In this document: in pieces, positions 26,836-36,677 of the stretch | Layout: every line of letters begins with the position of its first letter | Position numbering within the stretch: the stretch's first letter is position 1 | Assembly: GCA_965198795.1 (NCBI GenBank) | Contig: OZ240674.1 | Location: 3,055,560-3,119,559, forward strand | DNA length: 64,000 nucleotides | Direction of reading: 5' to 3' | From: G965198795 sp965198795 | GTDB lineage: Bacteria > Pseudomonadota > Alphaproteobacteria > Rhodospirillales > Casp-alpha2 | Notes under the pieces: model-generated | What the model was told of the DNA's origin: nothing | Databases searched by the model: none | Seen by the model: the letters and a program-made list of their open reading frames with translations, nothing else | Translations under genes and position numbers: made by a program

Positions 26836-27993
26836 TTAACGGCCTGGCTTCGGCTTATCCACCTGACGCTTTGGGACGAACGGCACTTCCGACACCACCG
26901 CGTGCATTGGTCCCTGGTCCGAACGCACTTTGAACTGGACGCCCGGTTCGGTGAGGCCGGCGTCCACCATGGCGAGTCCGATGTTGGATTTCACGCCTGG
27001 TGAATAGACGCAACTGGTCACCTTGCCCGCCGGTTCGCCCTCATGGCTCATGGGCCAGAAATCCACGTTGGGGGCGGGCAGGGGCGGGCCGGCAATTTTA
27101 ACGCCAACGAGTTTTTGTTTGACGCCCTCGTCCTTGATTTTTTTGAGCGCTTCCTTGCCGATAAAATCAGCCTCCATTTCCAGATCAACCAAACGGTCCA
27201 TGCCCAATTCAAACGGATTATTGTCGAGCGTCATGTCGGCGCCGTAAGACAGCAGTCCCGCCTCAATCCGGCGTATGGCGTTGGGGGCGGCGGGGGCGAC
27301 GTCATAAGGCTCGCCCGCTTCCATGATCTTTTCCCAGACGTAATCGCCTTCCGACGAGTCCTGGAGGTAGATCTCGAATCCTTTCTCCCCGGACCAGCCG
27401 GTTCGAGAGATGACCATGGGCACGCCGTTCAAGGCGGCGTCTTCGAACCAGAAGTATTTCATGTCCTCGACCCAGCCGCCGAACAGGTCCTTCATCAAAT
27501 GAATGGCGCGGGGTCCCTGGATTTGAAGCGGGGAGACGTCCGGTTCCGTGACTTCCACATCGAAGCCGCCGCAAACCGCGACCCCCTTGGCCCAAAGCAG
27601 AGCGTCCGAATCCGCCAGGGACAGCCAGAACTTCTCCTCCGAGAACTTCAGCAGGACCGGGTCGTTGATCACGCCGCCGTTCTCATCCGTCAGCATGACG
27701 TACTTGCATTGCCCGGGCTGGCATTTTGATAGATCGCGCGGCGTCAGATACTGCACAAAACGCGCCGCGTCCGGCCCTTTGATCTGCACCTGACGCTCGC
27801 CGCCCACGTCCCAGACGGTAACCGCCTTGACGATTCGCCAATAGTCGATTTCCGGGCTCTCGAAATAAAGCGGCAGATACATGTGATTGTAGACGGAATA
27901 GGCCTTGCAGCCCCACCGGCGCGTCGCGTTGAAGAAGGCCGAGGTCCGGACCCGGGTTCCGAACCCGATCAGAGGATGAGGGGCGGCTGACAT
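26836..27993 (-). CDS. GcvT-fold tetrahydrofolate-dependent demethylase, DmdA-like
   Basis: A 385-residue aminomethyltransferase-like protein. It resembles dimethylsulfoniopropionate demethylase DmdA more than GcvT: NHMYLPLYFESPEIDYWRIV, the WDVGGERQVQIKGPDA block, YLTPRDLSKC, DENGGVINDPVLLKF, WLSLADSDALLWAKG and later SRTGWSGEKGFEIYL with YGADMTLDNNPFELG. DmdA moves a methyl group from DMSP to THF, giving methylmercaptopropionate. It is divergent from an acyl-CoA synthetase at 28135. Another betaine or glycine-like substrate is possible. No dmdC or dmdD gene is nearby. Confidence 0.78.
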   Translation of the reverse strand: MSAAPHPLIGFGTRVRTSAFFNATRRWGCKAYSVYNHMYLPLYFESPEIDYWRIVKAVTVWDVGGERQVQIKGPDAARFVQYLTPRDLSKCQPGQCKYVMLTDENGGVINDPVLLKFSEEKFWLSLADSDALLWAKGVAVCGGFDVEVTEPDVSPLQIQGPRAIHLMKDLFGGWVEDMKYFWFEDAALNGVPMVISRTGWSGEKGFEIYLQDSSEGDYVWEKIMEAGEPYDVAPAAPNAIRRIEAGLLSYGADMTLDNNPFELGMDRLVDLEMEADFIGKEALKKIKDEGVKQKLVGVKIAGPPLPAPNVDFWPMSHEGEPAGKVTSCVYSPGVKSNIGLAMVDAGLTEPGVQFKVRSDQGPMHAVVSEVPFVPKRQVDKPKPGR

Positions 27994-28134
27994 GAGGCGA
28001 GCGTCCTATGCTTGCTTGGGACGGGAGGTGGCGCGCGTTGCATTTTCGCCGTTCAGCGATCACTCTGATCACAAGTCCTGGTCAATGCAAAACGCTTTGA
28101 TCATCGAACACAACAAAATCGTGGAGGACGCGCA

Positions 28135-29778
28135 ATGGCCGCGGAAGAAAAGTCCAATATTTACGTCCGGGGCTTGAATAAGGTTCCAGCCAATTATCAA
28201 CCGCAAACGCCCATTTCGTTCATCCTTTGGGCTGGCCAGACCTATCGCGACAAAGTGGGAGTGATCCACGGCGGACGCCGGATTACCTACGGCGAGATGC
28301 TGGTCCGGTGCCGCAAGTTCTCCTCGGCGCTGAAGAAGCGCGGGATTAAGAAGGGCGACACGGTCGCGATTCTCGCGCCCAACATACCGGCCCTTCTGGA
28401 AGCGCACTTCGCCGTTCCCATGGCCGGGGCGGTTCTAAATCCTCTCAACATCCGCCTTGATCCGGAAACCATCGCGTTCATCCTGAACCATGGCGAGGCC
28501 AAGCTGCTTATCGCGGACCGAGAATGGGCGGCCGCCGTTGAAGGCGCTCTGAAAGAACTGGGACGCGATCTGCCGGTCATCCGTATTGATGACGATTTGG
28601 CCGAGGGGGGAGCGGATTTCGGCGAGATTGAGTACGAGGCGTTTTTGGACGAGGGCGACCCGGACCATGAGGTCAGCCCGCCGGACGACGAGTGGGACCC
28701 CATCTGTCTTCTGTACACGTCCGGAACGACCGGTAATCCGAAGGGGGTCGTTTATCATCACCGGGGGGCTTTCTTGAACGGGCTCGGCAATGCGTTGGTC
28801 TCGCGGCTGGGCGGCGACAGCACGTATTTGTGGACGCTGCCCATGTTTCACTGCTCGGGCTGGACGTTTACCTGGGGCGCGACGGCCGTGGGCGCGACGC
28901 ATGTCTGCCTGCGCAAGGCCGACCCGGCGCTGATTTTCCCGATGATCCGGGATCACAAGGTGACGCACATGTGCGGCGCCCCTATCGTGTTGACCATGCT
29001 GATCCACGCGCCGGAAGAACAGAAGGTCGCCTTTCCGCAAACCGTGGAATGTTTCACGGGCGGCGCGGCGCCGCCCAGCGCGGTCATTTCGGGGATGGAA
29101 AAGATGGGTTTCCATGTCGTGCATCTCTATGGCCTGACCGAGTCTTACGGCCCCAGCACCTTCTGCGCCTGGAAGGATGAATGGAAGGAACTCGATTCAG
29201 ACGCCAAGGCGGAGATGATGGCGCGCCAGGGAGTGCGTTATCCAACGCTTTCCGAGCAAGATATCATCGATCCCGAAACGATGGAGCCGGCGCCGGCGGA
29301 CGGTGAGACCATCGGCGAGTTGATGCTGCGCGGCCACACCATCATGAAGGGATACCTGAAGAACCGCGAAGCCACCGATGCGGCGTTCAAGGGGGGCTGG
29401 TTCCACACTGGCGACCTTGGCGTCAAACATCCCGACGGCTATGTGGAGATAAAGGACCGCTCCAAGGACATCATCATTTCAGGCGGGGAGAACATCTCGT
29501 CTCTTGAGGTTGAAGACGTGCTGTTCAAACATCCCGACATCATGGAGGCGGCGGTCGTCGCCAAACCTGATGAGAAATGGGGAGAAACTCCGTGCGCTTT
29601 CGTAACGGCCGCTCCGGGAAAGGAAGACGCTTTAACCGCGGATGCGGTTATCGTCCACTGCCGGGAGAATATGGCGGCCTTCAAAGCGCCGAAAACCGTG
29701 GTGTTCGGGCCGTTACCCAAGACGTCCACGGGCAAAATCCAGAAATTCGTGCTGCGTGAGAGGGCGAAGGAGTTCTAG
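28135..29778 (+). CDS. Acyl-CoA synthetase (AMP-forming), AAE family
   Basis: The 547-residue adenylating enzyme forms an acyl-CoA from a free acid, CoA and ATP. Motifs in order: LLYTSGTTGNPKGV (P-loop), TLPMFHCSGWTF, FTGGAAPPS, HLYGLTESYGPS, WFHTGDLGVKHPDGYVEI, KDIIISGGENISS (hinge) and the catalytic Lys in KTSTGKIQKF. The sequence is closest to the plant AAE/benzoate-butyrate ligase group. GGAGG precedes the ATG. The acid is unknown. The DmdA-like neighbour makes methylmercaptopropionate worth testing. An SDR gene follows. Confidence 0.9.
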   Translation: MAAEEKSNIYVRGLNKVPANYQPQTPISFILWAGQTYRDKVGVIHGGRRITYGEMLVRCRKFSSALKKRGIKKGDTVAILAPNIPALLEAHFAVPMAGAVLNPLNIRLDPETIAFILNHGEAKLLIADREWAAAVEGALKELGRDLPVIRIDDDLAEGGADFGEIEYEAFLDEGDPDHEVSPPDDEWDPICLLYTSGTTGNPKGVVYHHRGAFLNGLGNALVSRLGGDSTYLWTLPMFHCSGWTFTWGATAVGATHVCLRKADPALIFPMIRDHKVTHMCGAPIVLTMLIHAPEEQKVAFPQTVECFTGGAAPPSAVISGMEKMGFHVVHLYGLTESYGPSTFCAWKDEWKELDSDAKAEMMARQGVRYPTLSEQDIIDPETMEPAPADGETIGELMLRGHTIMKGYLKNREATDAAFKGGWFHTGDLGVKHPDGYVEIKDRSKDIIISGGENISSLEVEDVLFKHPDIMEAAVVAKPDEKWGETPCAFVTAAPGKEDALTADAVIVHCRENMAAFKAPKTVVFGPLPKTSTGKIQKFVLRERAKEF

Positions 29779-29781
29779 TGT

Positions 29782-29844
29782 GTCACGCTGGCGGAGGCCG
29801 GACCCCGGCTTTCGGGAGTGAACTCCAGCTTCCGCCAGCATGAC
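29782..29844. repeat. Imperfect palindrome between two genes
   Basis: The arms TCACGCTGGCGGAGGC and GCTTCCGCCAGCATGA are inverted copies with two mismatches, separated by about 30 bases. Related in plan to the GC-rich dispersed repeats at 24.98 kb. It may be a processing or termination hairpin after the acyl-CoA synthetase. Confidence 0.7.
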
Positions 29845-29863
29845 AGGAAACGGATGATCGGGA

Positions 29864-30634
29864 ATGTCTCTCTTCAGTGAAAACGCCCTTAGCGGTAAAG
29901 TCGCCCTCGTCTCCGGCGCGTCGTCCGGCTTGGGCCGCGACTTCGCGAAGACGCTCGCGGCGCATGGCGCTGCGGTCGCCGCCGCTGCGCGCCGGAAAGA
30001 CCGCCTGGATGATTTGGTCTCGCAAATCGAGGGGACGGGGGGCAATGCGCTCGCCGTTTCCATGGACGTGACCAATCGCTCCAGCGTCTCGGGGGCCGTC
30101 GATATGGTTTGCGGCGGCTTGGGCGTGCCCGACATTCTGGTCAACAACGCGGGCGTTGTCGGACGCGGCGGCGCGCTGACCACGGCGGACGCGGTTTGGG
30201 ACAGCGTGCTCGACACCAATCTGAAAGGGGCCTGGACCGTCGCCCAGGAAACCGCGCGCGAAATGGCGGGCGCAGGGCGGGGCAGCATCATCAACACGGC
30301 GTCGATCCTGGGCTTCCGCCAATCGGGCGGCACGGTCTCTTATGCGGTCTCCAAGGCGGGCGTGGTGCAGTTGACCAAAAGTCTGGCGCTGGAACTGGCC
30401 CCCTCCGGCGTCCGCGTGAACGCCATTGCGCCGGGTTACTTCGAGACGGACCTGAACCGGGAATTCTTGAATTCCGAAATGGGCCGGAAATTGAAAAAAC
30501 GCATCCCCATGGGGCGCACCGGCGGGCGAGGCGAGCTGGATGGCGCTTTGCTGCTATTGGCTTCCGACGCCTCGTCTTTCATGACCGGCGAGGTCATCGC
30601 CGTCGATGGCGGGCATTTGGTGAGCGGGCTCTAG
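29864..30634 (+). CDS. Short-chain dehydrogenase/reductase (SDR)
   Basis: A classical SDR of 256 residues. The cofactor motif is SGASSGLG (TGxxxGxG form) near residue 18, NNAGVVG near residue 90, the catalytic Ser in NTASILGFRQ, and the Tyr/Lys pair in YAVSK near residue 158. The end is FMTGEVIAVDGGHLVSGL. Oxidation of a hydroxyacyl-CoA or similar alcohol in the same pathway as the upstream synthetase is plausible but not shown. A second synthetase/SDR pair occurs at 35-38 kb. Confidence 0.92.
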   Translation: MSLFSENALSGKVALVSGASSGLGRDFAKTLAAHGAAVAAAARRKDRLDDLVSQIEGTGGNALAVSMDVTNRSSVSGAVDMVCGGLGVPDILVNNAGVVGRGGALTTADAVWDSVLDTNLKGAWTVAQETAREMAGAGRGSIINTASILGFRQSGGTVSYAVSKAGVVQLTKSLALELAPSGVRVNAIAPGYFETDLNREFLNSEMGRKLKKRIPMGRTGGRGELDGALLLLASDASSFMTGEVIAVDGGHLVSGL

Positions 30635-30643
30635 GCTCGGGAC

Positions 30644-30863
30644 TCATTGCTTGAGATAGAAGATGACGGTTGCGGCGATGCATATTGCGGAAAAGAATGC
30701 GCCCCCTCCGCAGCCGTTCATCGTGGCCGTTCGAAACGCACTTGCCGTCAATCCCGGGCTTGGCCCCGGGACTTCGGAAAAAAAGCTTGAGCTTGGCCAT
30801 CCGCGCATCGCTCAGCCAGTAAGCTGCGTCACGTCCGCCCTGATCTGACAGACGCCGCGTCAA
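30644..30863 (-). mobile_element. Internally deleted IS5-family transposase remnant
   Basis: On the minus strand the start reads YWLSDARMAKLKLFFR and GIDGKCVSNG, the N-terminus of IS5-type transposases. After a shift of frame it continues with AFFSAICIAATVIFYLKQ and a stop at 30644, which is the extreme C-terminus. The central DDE part of about 200 codons is missing. It is therefore a non-autonomous, MITE-like derivative. Confidence 0.8.
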
Positions 30864-30915
30864 AACGGGCGACCCCCGCCCCTTTCAAAAAGCGGCGCCA
30901 GATCAGGGCGGACGT
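30831..30915. repeat. Perfect 17-bp inverted repeat with 51-base spacer
   Basis: ACGTCCGCCCTGATCTG at 30831-30847 and its exact reverse complement at 30899-30915. It lies at the 5' edge of the IS5 remnant and could form a large stem-loop. Confidence 0.85.
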
Positions 30916-31063
30916 AATACAGTTGAGCGGCGGGCGCCAGTGGACGCGTCAACGCGCTCAACGTCTTGAAAGGCGCAATCTTTCGCCGTTTCCATATTGG
31001 GTGAACCGTTCTGGATGTTCATTTCATTTCCGCCTGCGAACAATCCCGCCCGCGAACAATCAA

Positions 31064-31459
<396 letters not shown>

Positions 31460-31679
31460 GGTCATGATATACGGAAAAGATTGAGAAACGCCAGTTTTCC
31501 CCTCACTTCCCGCTTTTTCCCGTTCATCTTGTCCGCGCCCCGGATTGTCACGCCCGCGCGAACAGGGGGGCTTGACCAAAAAACAAACAGATGACGTGTC
31601 CCATTTGAGATCACCCATGTTTATCCGGCTGGGCCGTCCGCCTCCTTGGGCATGACGGCTAACTGTCATTCAAGGCGGG
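31460..31679. other. Upstream region of rnpB
   Basis: About 220 bases between rnpB and the ampD stop. No protein frame is convincing. The rnpB promoter should lie near 31465-31510 on the minus strand. Confidence 0.5.
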
Positions 31680-32363
31680 TCAGTTTCCGATTACGTCGAC
31701 AAGCCCGATGATCTTGCGCGCCGTTCCGGGGTCCATGCGCGCCGTGACGCGGTTCGGCCGGAAATGGCGTTGGAACGCTTTGACGGCAGCGGGCGCGTCC
31801 GAAACGTCGTAACCGATCTCGCCAAGCGCGTCCGCCAGCAATCGGCCGTCCGTTTCCAGATGATCGGACTCGGCTGGCCAGAGCCCGATTTTCTCTGCGG
31901 CCAGCCGTTCCCAGGGAAACAATTCTCCGGGGTCCGATTTGCGGACTGGCGCCACATCGGAATGTCCGATGACGTTCCGGGCCTTGATGGGATGGCGCGC
32001 GAGGACTTCCCGGCAGAGCGCCGTCAGCGCCTCGATTTGGGCTTCGGGGAACTCACGATAGCCAAACTCATGGCCTGGATTGACCAGCTCAATTCCGATG
32101 GACCGGCTATTCACATCCGTGACGCCACGCCAAAACGCGGCGCCCGCGTGCCAAGCGCGTTTGTCTTCCGCGACCATCGCATGGACGGCGCCATCCTCAT
32201 TGATGAGGTAATGCGCACTGACTTCGGAAACCGGGTCGCATAGCCGCGTCAAGGCCGCGTCCGCGTTTTCCATGCCGGTATAGTGCATAACCAACATATC
32301 GACCGGTCCTTCCCGGCGTTCCCCGAAGTTGGGTGACGGGCTGTCGATCAGGGACAGGGTCAA
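31680..32363 (-). CDS. N-acetylmuramoyl-L-alanine amidase, AmpD type
   Basis: A zinc amidase of about 227 residues that cleaves the muramyl-peptide bond in murein recycling. Visible are SPSPNFGERREG, the first Zn ligand in LVMHYTGM, VSAHYLINEDGAVHAMV, the block WHAGAAFWRG, SIGIELVNPGHEFGY and IGHSDVAPVRKSDPG with further ligands, then a C-terminal peptidoglycan-binding helix. The start is a TTG at 32363 that overlaps the djlA TGA stop (TTGA), with AAGG upstream; a TTG at 32381 is the alternative. Translational coupling to djlA is likely. Confidence 0.9.
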   Translation of the reverse strand: MTLSLIDSPSPNFGERREGPVDMLVMHYTGMENADAALTRLCDPVSEVSAHYLINEDGAVHAMVAEDKRAWHAGAAFWRGVTDVNSRSIGIELVNPGHEFGYREFPEAQIEALTALCREVLARHPIKARNVIGHSDVAPVRKSDPGELFPWERLAAEKIGLWPAESDHLETDGRLLADALGEIGYDVSDAPAAVKAFQRHFRPNRVTARMDPGTARKIIGLVDVIGN

Positions 32364-33106
32364 AGGCCGCGAGCCTTGCAAATATCATCATAGGCCGCAT
32401 TGATGCTCGCCAGCTTATCATTCGCAATATCAATGAATTCCTGGGGCATTCCTTGCGCCATCAGGCGATCCGGGTGGTTCTCGCGAACCAGCTCGCGATA
32501 GCGCGCTTTCAGCGTCTTGCCGTCAACGGACTTGTCCAGGCCCAAAACGTCATAGGGCGATTGCTTCGCCTCAGGCATATGGGTCGCGCGAATGCGGTCG
32601 AATTCATGCTGGGTAAAGCCGAAAATAAGGGCCGTCTTGCGCAGGAATTCAAGCTCGGCCGGGTGCAACGCGCCATCCGCGTTCGCAATGTAAAAGAGCG
32701 CGCCGATCAGTTCCTCGAGCACGCGGGGTTCGCTCGCGAACAAGCGCGCGATTTGCTCGGCGTAAGGCTCATAGCCGGTCGGGTCCTGGCGCGCTTCATT
32801 GAACAAGCGTCCAACAGCGGCTTCCTCATCCGGCGGCACGTGGAATTTTTCACGGAAGGCCAGAATCTCGTCTTTTGTGACGGCGCCGTCCGCCTTGGCC
32901 ATCTTGGCCGCCAACACGATCACGGCGGTGGTGAACATCACCTGGCGCTGATCAATCCCATCCGCCTCGATGAAATCCGCGTCTCCCGCGCCCGGATGCT
33001 TGCTGGAGTCGTACATATGGCCGGCGATGCCGCCAACCAGCGCGCCGAAAGGACCGCCGACGGCGAAACCGCCCACGGCGCCCAGAATTTTTCCCCAAAT
33101 ACTCAT
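32360..33106 (-). CDS. djlA: DjlA-like membrane-anchored co-chaperone (TerB plus J domain)
   Basis: A 248-residue protein with a Gly-rich hydrophobic N-terminus (ILGAVGGFAVGGPFGALVGG), a TerB-like helical region from about 50 to 165, and a C-terminal J domain starting SPYDVLGLDKS with HPD in ENHPDRL. DjlA binds DnaK at the membrane. It is joined to ampD by overlapping codons, as I recall for other alphaproteobacteria. Confidence 0.92.
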   Translation of the reverse strand: MSIWGKILGAVGGFAVGGPFGALVGGIAGHMYDSSKHPGAGDADFIEADGIDQRQVMFTTAVIVLAAKMAKADGAVTKDEILAFREKFHVPPDEEAAVGRLFNEARQDPTGYEPYAEQIARLFASEPRVLEELIGALFYIANADGALHPAELEFLRKTALIFGFTQHEFDRIRATHMPEAKQSPYDVLGLDKSVDGKTLKARYRELVRENHPDRLMAQGMPQEFIDIANDKLASINAAYDDICKARGL

Positions 33107-33142
33107 GACGGATCGTACTTTGTCAGAGCTTAAACTGGATTT

Positions 33143-33910
33143 CTACGGTTGAGTCGGATTGGAATTCAGGGTCAAACCAATACGCCCGGCGAGCGGGAGT
33201 TTGACGGAAAAATCAAGTGGATCGACGCCGAAGGTAAGGCCCAGCACATTCACCTCGACACCTTCTTCTACCCCGGCCAAAACACCGAGTAAACCAAACA
33301 GCGAAACTTGAAATCCGGTTCCGCTTGGCGTCTTCGCGGCCAATCCCCCCTCAGGTATGTAATCCTTACCAATCGCCGTTGGCGGCAGGTCGGCGCGCAA
33401 TTCGGGCGTCGCACGCAACAAATGGGCGATAAAGGTGTTGGAATTGGGGCCGGGCCATGCGTTATAGGTTCCAGCGTGGGGATAGTTCCGAACCGCCGTG
33501 TCAAGACGCTCGATCATGTCATCGACGCCATCGCCCCTCTCTTCGGCGATCAGTTGCGGCTCGGCCCCGAACCAGCGCGCGTCCGGCGCCCGATTACTGA
33601 CCACAACGGACGTCCCGCCGCGATAAAGCCGCCAACCGATGACTTCATAGACCCGGTAGCGCTCGGCTCCCGACGGCTTGGCCGCGATCCAGCTGTGGAC
33701 GCCGAATAATCCACGCCAGCCCCACGCCCGGGCGGCGTAAACCTGAATAACGGCGTCCGGATGGACCCGCGGATGGGGCGCGAGGCCTACAGGTTCACGA
33801 CTGGCCGTGCGCCAATTGGCCATGACGTCATGTCTCCCATAACTGACCGCGGCGCACGCCAACAGCACCAATACGACGACCTTCAAGGCGGTCCAAATAC
33901 GACGTTTCAT
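33143..33910 (-). CDS. DUF3750 family protein
   Basis: A 255-residue protein with an N-terminal signal anchor (VVVLVLLACAAVSYG). It has the family blocks VIQVYAARAWGWRGLFGVHSW, then RYRVYEVIGWR, YPHAGTYNAWPGPNSNTFIAH and GTGFQVSLFGLLGVLAGVEEG. Families of this name have no known biochemical role; the location would be periplasmic or membrane. The stop is 36 bases from the djlA start. Confidence 0.85.
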   Translation of the reverse strand: MKRRIWTALKVVVLVLLACAAVSYGRHDVMANWRTASREPVGLAPHPRVHPDAVIQVYAARAWGWRGLFGVHSWIAAKPSGAERYRVYEVIGWRLYRGGTSVVVSNRAPDARWFGAEPQLIAEERGDGVDDMIERLDTAVRNYPHAGTYNAWPGPNSNTFIAHLLRATPELRADLPPTAIGKDYIPEGGLAAKTPSGTGFQVSLFGLLGVLAGVEEGVEVNVLGLTFGVDPLDFSVKLPLAGRIGLTLNSNPTQP

Positions 33911-34101
33911 GGGCCGTATATAAGCGCATGACTTAGGCTGAAACCAGAGGGAGCGGGCGATTTACACGATACCGCCGGGAACCGGACGGGCATAGGGATG
34001 TTGAAGCCGGCGAATTTCCTTGACGCCTCCCCGCGTCAACGAAACTTTATACTGGGTTATCTAATTGATGGAGCCTGGTTCGCGGCTTTTTCGAGACTCG
34101 G

Positions 34102-34584
34102 TCAGTAGCCGCGGATTTCACCCAGCAAGGAAGGCTCCAAATCCGGACAATTTTCCCCGCAGAGTCCCAAGTCCCTCACCTCCGTCACCCGGTTGCTGGC
34201 GTCATAGCGGACCTCAATCAGAGCGGACCGTTCACGGATATGATCCCAACGGGCGCGGATTTCACCGGGAATCCCGATCAACCAATCTAGAACACGGTCC
34301 AAATCGTCATTTATCCCCAGGTTCAATTTCCCCGCTTCATCGTAAACGAAGATATCGGTCTCTCGGGTCGGCCCTTGATTATAGAGATAAACCGCCATGG
34401 TCCGCCCGCCTGCGACCATCACGTCAACCGGGTCATTGAGCACCGCTTCCACCGAGTCACGCGAACCGCCCGGCGCCACAACGGCGAGTTCCGTCTTTTC
34501 ATGTTGAATTTCCAGAAGGTCGTAAGAGCACGCGCTCAAGGGGACAAGAGCCGACACGATCAATATTCGCCACGCTTTTTTCAT
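34102..34584 (-). CDS. Predicted lipoprotein
   Basis: A 160-residue product. The start at ATG 34584 gives a signal peptide WRILIVSALVPLSAC with lipobox LSAC. The mature part has SRDSVEAVLNDPVDVM, a SmpA/BamE-like opening in which a short code is repeated in outer-membrane lipoproteins, then TDIFVYDEAGKLNLG and a Cys pair in LGLCGENCPDL. I do not recognise the family. The frame opens further, to 34833, across a dispersed repeat; that part is not coding. Confidence 0.75.
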   Translation of the reverse strand: MKKAWRILIVSALVPLSACSYDLLEIQHEKTELAVVAPGGSRDSVEAVLNDPVDVMVAGGRTMAVYLYNQGPTRETDIFVYDEAGKLNLGINDDLDRVLDWLIGIPGEIRARWDHIRERSALIEVRYDASNRVTEVRDLGLCGENCPDLEPSLLGEIRGY

Positions 34585-35036
34585 GAAAAGACGTATAGCA
34601 TAGGGACGAGCGGCAGGGAACAGGGTGTGTGGCAATGGAAGTTCGATCCGTCCACTGGGGGAAATTCGGGAAGCGTGTGACCAAATAGAGCCCGTCACCC
34701 CCGCGTGGGCGGGGAGCCCGGTCAGGGAGTGATCTGGACTCCCGATTTCGCGGTAATGACGCCTTGGTTCTTGCAAGGGATCGTCATCCAACTCCCGCCA
34801 TGCCGGGGGATTAACCCGCGCAAAACGCGCCATCCAAGGCGCGTTGTTTCGTTATGGTTGACGGCGGAACTGAGGGGAGATGTATTCTCACCCCTAAACA
34901 CTTTTAAATACCAATGGATTAAACGCATAAGCTGCATGGGGAATGCAGCAGTTGGAAGGTGAGAATTTTGACGTCATTTGTAGTATTTCAGACTTGATCT
35001 GACGCTGCTCCTACCACTTGTTGAAAGGGGCGACGG
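34585..35036. other. Intergenic region carrying a dispersed palindrome
   Basis: No gene seen. A copy of the GC-rich repeat lies at 34693-34761 (CCGCGTGGGCGGGG ... ATTTCGCGGTAATGACG). The rest up to the acyl-CoA synthetase stop shows nothing else. Confidence 0.6.
34693..34761. repeat. Dispersed palindromic repeat copy
   Basis: Short form of the element at 24982: it starts CGTCACCCCCGCGTGGGCGG and ends with CTCCCGATTTCGCGGTAATG. It is interrupted and probably an old insertion. Confidence 0.65.
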
Positions 35037-36677
35037 TCAACTCTTTTCCCGGGCGATGTCACGCAGCTTGAATTTCTGGATTTTGCCGGTCGATGTCTTG
35101 GGCAATTCGCCGAACACGACGTGGCGCGGACATTTGTAGCCCGCCATGTTGTCTCGGCAGAATTGAATGACGTCCGCCTCCGTCGGCGCGTCCATGCCGG
35201 CACGCAGCTCAATAAACGCACAGGGCGTCTCTCCCCATTTGTCGTCGGGTTTGGCCACCACACCACAAGCCAGAACGGCCGGGTGTTTGTGGAGCATGTC
35301 TTCCACCTCGATGGACGAGATGTTCTCGCCGCCCGAAATGATGATGTCCTTCGAACGATCCTTGAGCTGGATATAGCCGTCTGGATGAACGACACCCAAA
35401 TCGCCTGAGCGGAACCAGCCGTCGTCGAGCGAGGCGTCCGAGGTCGCCGGGTTTTTGAGGTATCCTTTCATCACCACGTTCCCCTGGAACATCACCTCGC
35501 CCATGGTCTCGCCGTCCCATGGCGTTTCTTCAAGGGTTTCCGGATCGCGGACCGTTAATGCGTTCAAAACGTGATAGTTAACGCCTTGGCGGGATTTAAG
35601 CCGGGCTTGCTCCTCAATGGGCAGGTTGTCCCATTCCCGATGCCAGGAACAGATCACGGCCGGACCGTAGACTTCCGTCAGGCCATAGACGTGGGTGACG
35701 TCGAAACCGTCGCGCTGCATATTGGCCAGCGTCGCCGCTGGAGGCGGCGCGGCGGCCGTCATCACATGAACCTGATGATTGAAATCGCGTCTTTCCTCAT
35801 TTGTCGCGCTGGTCACCATATTGAGCACGATGGGCGCGCCGCAGAAATGTGTAACCCCCCGGTCCGCGATGGCCGCATGGATGTTCGCGCCTGTGACTTT
35901 CCGAAGGCACACATTGACATTGGCGAGCGCGGCGTTGGTCCAGGGGAAGCACCAGCCGTTGCAATGAAACATGGGCAGGGTCCACAGATACACACTGTGA
36001 TGCGGCATGTTCCAGCCGACCGCGTTGGAAAGCGCGTTCAGATAAGCGCCGCGGTGATGATAGACGACGCCCTTTGGGTCTCCGGTGGTTCCGGATGTGT
36101 AGTTCAGCGTTATGGCGTTCCATTCATCGTTCGGAAGGGACCATGCGCCGTCCGCGTCGCCTGTTTCCAAAAGCGCCTCATAGTCCATTTCACCGATTCG
36201 GACGTGTTCGTGACCGGCTTCGGAGTCCGCGATATCGATGACGATGATGTCGTCGCGTCCCAGTTGCTTGAGGGCGGCGGAAACGGTTGGCTCAAATTCC
36301 GTATCCGTCAACAGGGCCTTCGCTTCGCCATGGTTCAAGCAGAACCCGATACTTTCCGGATCCAGGCGGACGTTTAATGTGTTCAGGACGGCGCCGGTCA
36401 TAGGAACGCCGAAAGCGGTCTCGTAAGTTTCCGGCGTGTTGGACCCCATGACGGCCACGGTGTCTCCGGCGCCGATCCCGCGCCTGGCAAGCGCCGAGGC
36501 CAGTCTCCGGCACCGCTCATAAGTCTCCGACCAGGTGAAGCGTTTGGCTCCATGAACGATGGAGGGATAGTCGGGATAGACGCGCGCGGAGCGTTCCAGA
36601 AAGCTAAGAGGAGATAACGGCGTAAAATTGCTTTCCCGCCGCTCTAGACCCTGTTCATAGATATTGCGCCGATCCAT
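35037..36677 (-). CDS. Acyl-CoA synthetase (AMP-forming), paralogue of the 28.1-kb gene
   Basis: A 546-residue adenylate-forming ligase. It shares the same motif series as the gene at 28135: NYTSGTTGDPKGVVYHHRG, LPMFHCNGW, MTAAAPPPAATLANM, HVYGLTEVYGP, WFRSGDLGVVHPDGYIQL, KDIIISGGENISS and KTSTGKIQKF. The start MDRRNIYEQ at ATG 36677 fits. It is the duplicated half of a synthetase/SDR module. The acid is not known. It is divergent from an SDR at 37120. Confidence 0.9.
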   Translation of the reverse strand: MDRRNIYEQGLERRESNFTPLSPLSFLERSARVYPDYPSIVHGAKRFTWSETYERCRRLASALARRGIGAGDTVAVMGSNTPETYETAFGVPMTGAVLNTLNVRLDPESIGFCLNHGEAKALLTDTEFEPTVSAALKQLGRDDIIVIDIADSEAGHEHVRIGEMDYEALLETGDADGAWSLPNDEWNAITLNYTSGTTGDPKGVVYHHRGAYLNALSNAVGWNMPHHSVYLWTLPMFHCNGWCFPWTNAALANVNVCLRKVTGANIHAAIADRGVTHFCGAPIVLNMVTSATNEERRDFNHQVHVMTAAAPPPAATLANMQRDGFDVTHVYGLTEVYGPAVICSWHREWDNLPIEEQARLKSRQGVNYHVLNALTVRDPETLEETPWDGETMGEVMFQGNVVMKGYLKNPATSDASLDDGWFRSGDLGVVHPDGYIQLKDRSKDIIISGGENISSIEVEDMLHKHPAVLACGVVAKPDDKWGETPCAFIELRAGMDAPTEADVIQFCRDNMAGYKCPRHVVFGELPKTSTGKIQKFKLRDIAREKS

